Shown here: positions 5,634 through 8,466 of the stretch, in pieces
Numbering within the stretch: the first letter of the stretch is position 1
Layout of the letters: every line of letters starts with the position of its first letter
From: Candidatus Adiutrix sp.
GTDB taxonomy: Bacteria; Desulfobacterota; Desulfarculia; Adiutricales; Adiutricaceae
Length of the DNA stretch: 8,466 bases
Assembly (NCBI GenBank): GCA_031273445.1
Contig: JAISRV010000212.1
Span: forward strand, 1 to 8,466
Direction of reading: 5' to 3'
Program-made: the position numbers and the translations under genes
Notes under the pieces: generated by a model
What the model saw: the letters and a program-made list of their open reading frames with translations, nothing else
The model's database searches: none
Told to the model about the DNA's origin: nothing

Positions 5634-8189
5634 ATGGCTTTCGACTTGGAAAAAGTTGAAGAACAATTAAATGCGATCAGCCTTGACCTTTTAATGGTCT
5701 CAACGGACAACCTGATTGAAATAAGCGGACTTTTGGGCAAACTGGAGCCGCTCTCCGCCGCTTTCGCCCCACTTGCCTCGGAACTGCCGGAATTGATCCT
5801 CGGCGCCCTCAAAGAAACGCTAAAAAACATTATCCGCGGTCGGATAGAAAATGCGGCTCAGGCCATGGAGCAGGCCGGCCTGGGGCTGAGCATGCTTCAG
5901 GAACTGGCCCGGTCGCTGCCGGTGAATGCCCCTTTCAAGGCAGACGTGCCGGCCTGGGTGGCCGGTTTAGCCGCCCAGGCGACTTCGGCTGGCCTTTTCC
6001 CCGGCGATGAAGCCGTCCCCGACGCTTACGTCCGGATGGAAGACAAGGCCAACAAATTGTTGTCCGGCGCGGGTTATCTGCCTGAAACGCCGCTGTCGGT
6101 GAACCGATTTAAAAAAGAGTTTCCGGCCGCGGTGGAGGAGATGCAGATTCTCCTGGTGGCCATTGAGCAGAAAAGCGACCCCCAGGCGGCGCTGGGCGAC
6201 CTCACGCGCAATTTCCGCGCCGTCCTGGGCGGCGCCAGCCTTCTTGAACTGGAAGATATGGCCATTGTCTCCTCCAGTTCCGGGGATCTGATAGAATACG
6301 TAGTCGCCGGCCAAGTGCCCTATTCCACTGCGGTCACCGACATTCTTCTTAGGTCCTGCGATTATCTTTTAAAGGGCTTTCGCGGGTTGACCCTTGATGA
6401 TGACGGCCGCGGGTGGCATATAGACGCGGCTTCATACGACCAAGCGGAGTTCGATTCTTTTCTGGATCAGTTGTGGATGGCCCGCCAGGGCATCATGCCC
6501 ATCGCGGCGGCCGACAGCCGGCATATCGGCCAGGCGGCTATGCACAAACCCAAAAAAATCGGCGAAATACTGATCGAAAAAGGGCTTATTTCCGAGGAAG
6601 AGCTGGGCGGCCTGATAGAAGCGCAGCAGAATGCCCGCAAGGTTCCGCTGGGCGACATACTTCTGGCGGAAAAATTCATAACCCAGCAAGATCTCGACGA
6701 GGCCCTGGAAGAGCAAAGGCAGGGATCGCCCGGCAAACGGCTGGGTGAAATTCTGGTGGCCCAGGGCAAGCTCGACTATGAACAGATCGACATCGCCATG
6801 AAGAACCAGGAGTTGAAGCGCGAAACTAAAATGGGCGAATTCCTGGTCAAAGCCAAAATCGGGACGCCGGAAAAGGTGGCGCTCGCTTTAAGGGAACAAA
6901 AGCTGAGCGAAAGAGCCGGGGCTTCCCCCACGGGCCAGGCTATGGCCCAGACCGTCAAAGTGGAAACGCCCAAGCTTGACAGCCTGATAGATCTGGTCGG
7001 CGAACTGGTCATCGCCCAGTCGCTCATCAACTCCAACAGTCTGATCGCTTCTCTGAAGGAACAAAAGCTCGCCAAGGATCTGGCCCATGTTTCCCGCATC
7101 ACTTCGGAGTTGCAGCGCAACGCCATGAGTCTGCGCATGGTTCAGATATACCAGACCTTTCAACGGATGAATCGGCTGGTGCGTGATCTGTCGCACAGGT
7201 TCGATAAAGACGTCAAGTTCGAAACCAGCGGCGGCGACACCGAAATAGACCGCAATATGGTCGAATCCATCTACGATCCAATGGTTCACATGGTGCGCAA
7301 CGCTCTTGATCACGGCGTGGAAACTCCGGAAGAGCGGAGAGCCAAGGGCAAATCTCCGCAGGGCGCGGTGTGGCTTAAAGCCTACCACCAGAGCGGCAAC
7401 GTGGTGATTGAGCTTACCGACGACGGGCGCGGCCTGGACGTCAAAAAAGTTCTGGAGAAAGCCGTCGCCCAGGGCTTGGTCGCGCCTGGCGAAGTTTTGA
7501 GCGATGCGGCGATTCATGCGCTGGTTTTCCTCCCCGGCTTTTCCACCGCCGACAAGATAAGCGACATCTCCGGTCGCGGCGTGGGCATGGATGTGGTCAA
7601 ACACGCCATAGAAAAACTGCACGGCAAGGTTGATTTCGCCTCCGTGCCTGACCGGGGCTCGACCCTGACTATCCGCCTGCCGCTGACGCTGGCTATTATT
7701 GACGGCATGATCGTGCGGGTCGGCGAACATCGCTATATTCTGCCGACTATTTCCATAAGCGAGTCTTTCCGCCCGGCGCCGGAAGACTATTTCACCGTCA
7801 AAAACCAGGGGGAGATGATCAAGGTGCGTCGGCATCTATTGCCTCTGATGCGTCTGGATCGCATTGTAGGGGCCAGGGGCGCCCTGACCAATCCCGACGA
7901 AGCCCTGGTGGTGGTGGTGGAAAATGAAGGCGACTCGCGCTGTCTGCTGGTCGATGAGGTTTTAGGCAAGCAGGAGGTGGTCATCAAGTCCCTCGGCGAA
8001 AGGCTCAAATATGTGCGCGCCCTGGCCGGCGGCACCATACTGGGCGATGGCCGGGTCGGTCTGATTCTTGATGTGGCCGGCCTGTTTGAGGTTTCCGGCC
8101 AGAGCGGGAGGCCGCTTAGCTTAGGCGGCGAGACGACGGAAGAAGACTGGGGCATGGGCGGAGATGAATCATGGCCGGCCGGGGCCTAA
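5634..8189 (+). CDS. cheA: CheA-family histidine kinase with degenerate Hpt domain and MshEN-like repeats
   Basis: CheA is the kinase of chemosensory arrays; it is coupled to receptors by CheW and passes phosphate to response regulators. In order along 851 residues: a helical N-terminal region (1-95) that I do not recognise; a linker; an Hpt-like P1 domain (155-245) with Arg195 where the phospho-His belongs and Leu198 where the Lys belongs; four tandem repeats of about 30 residues (308-428) like MshEN/GspE N-terminal motifs; the P3 dimerisation helices (442-535, LDSLIDLVGELVIAQ); the P4 ATPase; the P5 CheW-like domain (685-821); and an acidic tail. P4 looks active: the N box has H552, N556 and DHG (559-561), DDGRG is at 596-600, FLPGFST at 632-638, and GRGVGMD at 647-653. 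No HxxKG motif occurs anywhere. GAAAGG (5621-5626) precedes ATG 5634 by 7 bases. The CheA assignment is firm; how it transfers phosphate is open. Confidence 0.92.
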   Translation: MAFDLEKVEEQLNAISLDLLMVSTDNLIEISGLLGKLEPLSAAFAPLASELPELILGALKETLKNIIRGRIENAAQAMEQAGLGLSMLQELARSLPVNAPFKADVPAWVAGLAAQATSAGLFPGDEAVPDAYVRMEDKANKLLSGAGYLPETPLSVNRFKKEFPAAVEEMQILLVAIEQKSDPQAALGDLTRNFRAVLGGASLLELEDMAIVSSSSGDLIEYVVAGQVPYSTAVTDILLRSCDYLLKGFRGLTLDDDGRGWHIDAASYDQAEFDSFLDQLWMARQGIMPIAAADSRHIGQAAMHKPKKIGEILIEKGLISEEELGGLIEAQQNARKVPLGDILLAEKFITQQDLDEALEEQRQGSPGKRLGEILVAQGKLDYEQIDIAMKNQELKRETKMGEFLVKAKIGTPEKVALALREQKLSERAGASPTGQAMAQTVKVETPKLDSLIDLVGELVIAQSLINSNSLIASLKEQKLAKDLAHVSRITSELQRNAMSLRMVQIYQTFQRMNRLVRDLSHRFDKDVKFETSGGDTEIDRNMVESIYDPMVHMVRNALDHGVETPEERRAKGKSPQGAVWLKAYHQSGNVVIELTDDGRGLDVKKVLEKAVAQGLVAPGEVLSDAAIHALVFLPGFSTADKISDISGRGVGMDVVKHAIEKLHGKVDFASVPDRGSTLTIRLPLTLAIIDGMIVRVGEHRYILPTISISESFRPAPEDYFTVKNQGEMIKVRRHLLPLMRLDRIVGARGALTNPDEALVVVVENEGDSRCLLVDEVLGKQEVVIKSLGERLKYVRALAGGTILGDGRVGLILDVAGLFEVSGQSGRPLSLGGETTEEDWGMGGDESWPAGA
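6555..6917 (+). repeat. Four tandem protein repeats (MshEN / GspE-N-like) inside CheA
   Basis: Residues 308-428 of CheA hold four copies starting at K308, P338, R369 and K399 (periods 30, 31 and 30). Each opens x-(I/L/M)-G-(E/D)-(I/F)-L-(I/L/V) and has a Gln at position 24 (Q331, Q361, Q392, Q422). Position 10 alternates: Gly in copies 1 and 3, Lys in copies 2 and 4. This pattern suggests that a two-motif unit was duplicated. The motif resembles the 24-residue RLGxxLVxxGxIxxxxLxxALxxQ motif of MshEN domains, which bind cyclic di-GMP in pairs. Copy 3 (RLGEILVAQG) is the closest match. The DNA copies are too diverged to be recent. Confidence 0.8.
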
Positions 8190-8190
8190 T

Positions 8191-8220
8191 GCGCTGAAAT
8201 ATTGAAAAGCGCGATTTTTT
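8191..8220 (+). terminator. Weak intrinsic terminator or attenuator between cheA and cheW
   Basis: GCGCT (8191-8195) pairs with AGCGC (8208-8212) around a 12-base loop. The stem is followed by GA and six T (8215-8220), with five more T after a short break. The stem begins one base after the cheA stop codon. It is short for a full terminator and may only lower expression of cheW relative to cheA. Confidence 0.4.
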
Positions 8221-8278
8221 AGATTTTTAGGGCGGAACGAAAATTGGCGAATTTTAAACAGGAGCCTGAGAGCGCCAC

Positions 8279-8466
8279 ATGACCACGCAATCAACCCGGC
8301 ATCAGGAGGCGGCCTCCCATTCAGCGGCGGATCAGGAAAACAAATTCCTGCAATTCGAACTGGACGGGGAATTTTACGGCGTGGATATTTTGAAAGTCCG
8401 CGAAATAAACGGCATGATGGATATCACCGCCGTGCCGCAGACCCCTGTTTTTATGAAAGGGCTGAT
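8279..8466 (+). CDS. cheW: CheW coupling protein, N-terminal part (runs off right edge)
   Basis: CheW links chemoreceptors to the kinase CheA. The visible 62 codons give a polar lead of about 20 residues (MTTQSTRHQEAASHSAADQE), then the first strands of a CheW domain: NKFLQFELDGEFYGVDILKV, REINGMMDITAVPQTP and the start of the family's VKGLINLRG-type segment (FMKGL). ATG 8279 is the only usable start, because an in-frame TGA lies at 8267-8269. The nearest Shine-Dalgarno sequence, AGGAG (8260-8264), is 14 bases away, so initiation may be weak. The gap of 89 bases after cheA is AT-rich. Its place after cheA supports the call. Confidence 0.93.
   Translation, partial: MTTQSTRHQEAASHSAADQENKFLQFELDGEFYGVDILKVREINGMMDITAVPQTPVFMKGL

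Noticed and set aside
7907..7918. GTG repeated four times in cheA
   Set aside because: It simply encodes four Val in a beta strand of the P5 domain, and four units is too short to suggest slippage.
8202..8225. Promoter for cheW starting with TTGAAA
   Set aside because: No -10 hexamer lies at an acceptable distance; the closest, TAGATT, is 12 bases away.

Overview
The window is a stretch of GC-rich bacterial chromosome. Gene order and protein type suggest a deltaproteobacterial (Desulfobacterota-like) Gram-negative, but this is an inference from family resemblance only. Nearly all genes run on the + strand, and codons are rich in GCC, CTG and GGC. The exception is the far left edge (about 1-260). 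It is AT-richer and carries the start of a small, unrecognised minus-strand gene with its own plausible promoter and a run of nine G (coding sense) in its ribosome-binding region.

Region 1 (309-4880) is a housekeeping block for protein synthesis and export. It holds a membrane-anchored PpiD-type parvulin chaperone, Ffh (the signal recognition particle GTPase), ribosomal protein S16, the KH-domain RNA-binding protein KhpA, and RimM, which matures the 30S subunit. The order ffh-rpsP-khpA-rimM is a familiar bacterial arrangement. The usual next genes, trmD and rplS, do not follow. Instead there are about 330 bases without a convincing gene.

Region 2 (5208-8466) is a chemosensory module. It encodes a 140-residue receiver-like protein lacking several canonical receiver residues, an 851-residue CheA-family histidine kinase, and the beginning of CheW. 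The CheA is unusual in two ways. Its N-terminal Hpt-like (P1) domain has Arg where the phospho-accepting His should be and Leu where the conserved Lys should be, although the ATP-binding kinase core looks intact. Between P1 and the dimerisation domain it carries four tandem repeats of about 30 residues. These match the 24-residue motif of MshEN / GspE-N-terminal domains, a family known to bind cyclic di-GMP in type II secretion and type IV pilus ATPases.

Reading the parts together, region 2 may encode a chemosensory array whose kinase either phosphorylates an Hpt protein in trans or works mainly as a scaffold or switch, possibly gated by a nucleotide second messenger. The sequence shows the domain losses and the repeats. 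The function is inference. No tRNA, rRNA, CRISPR array, insertion sequence or phage gene was seen.
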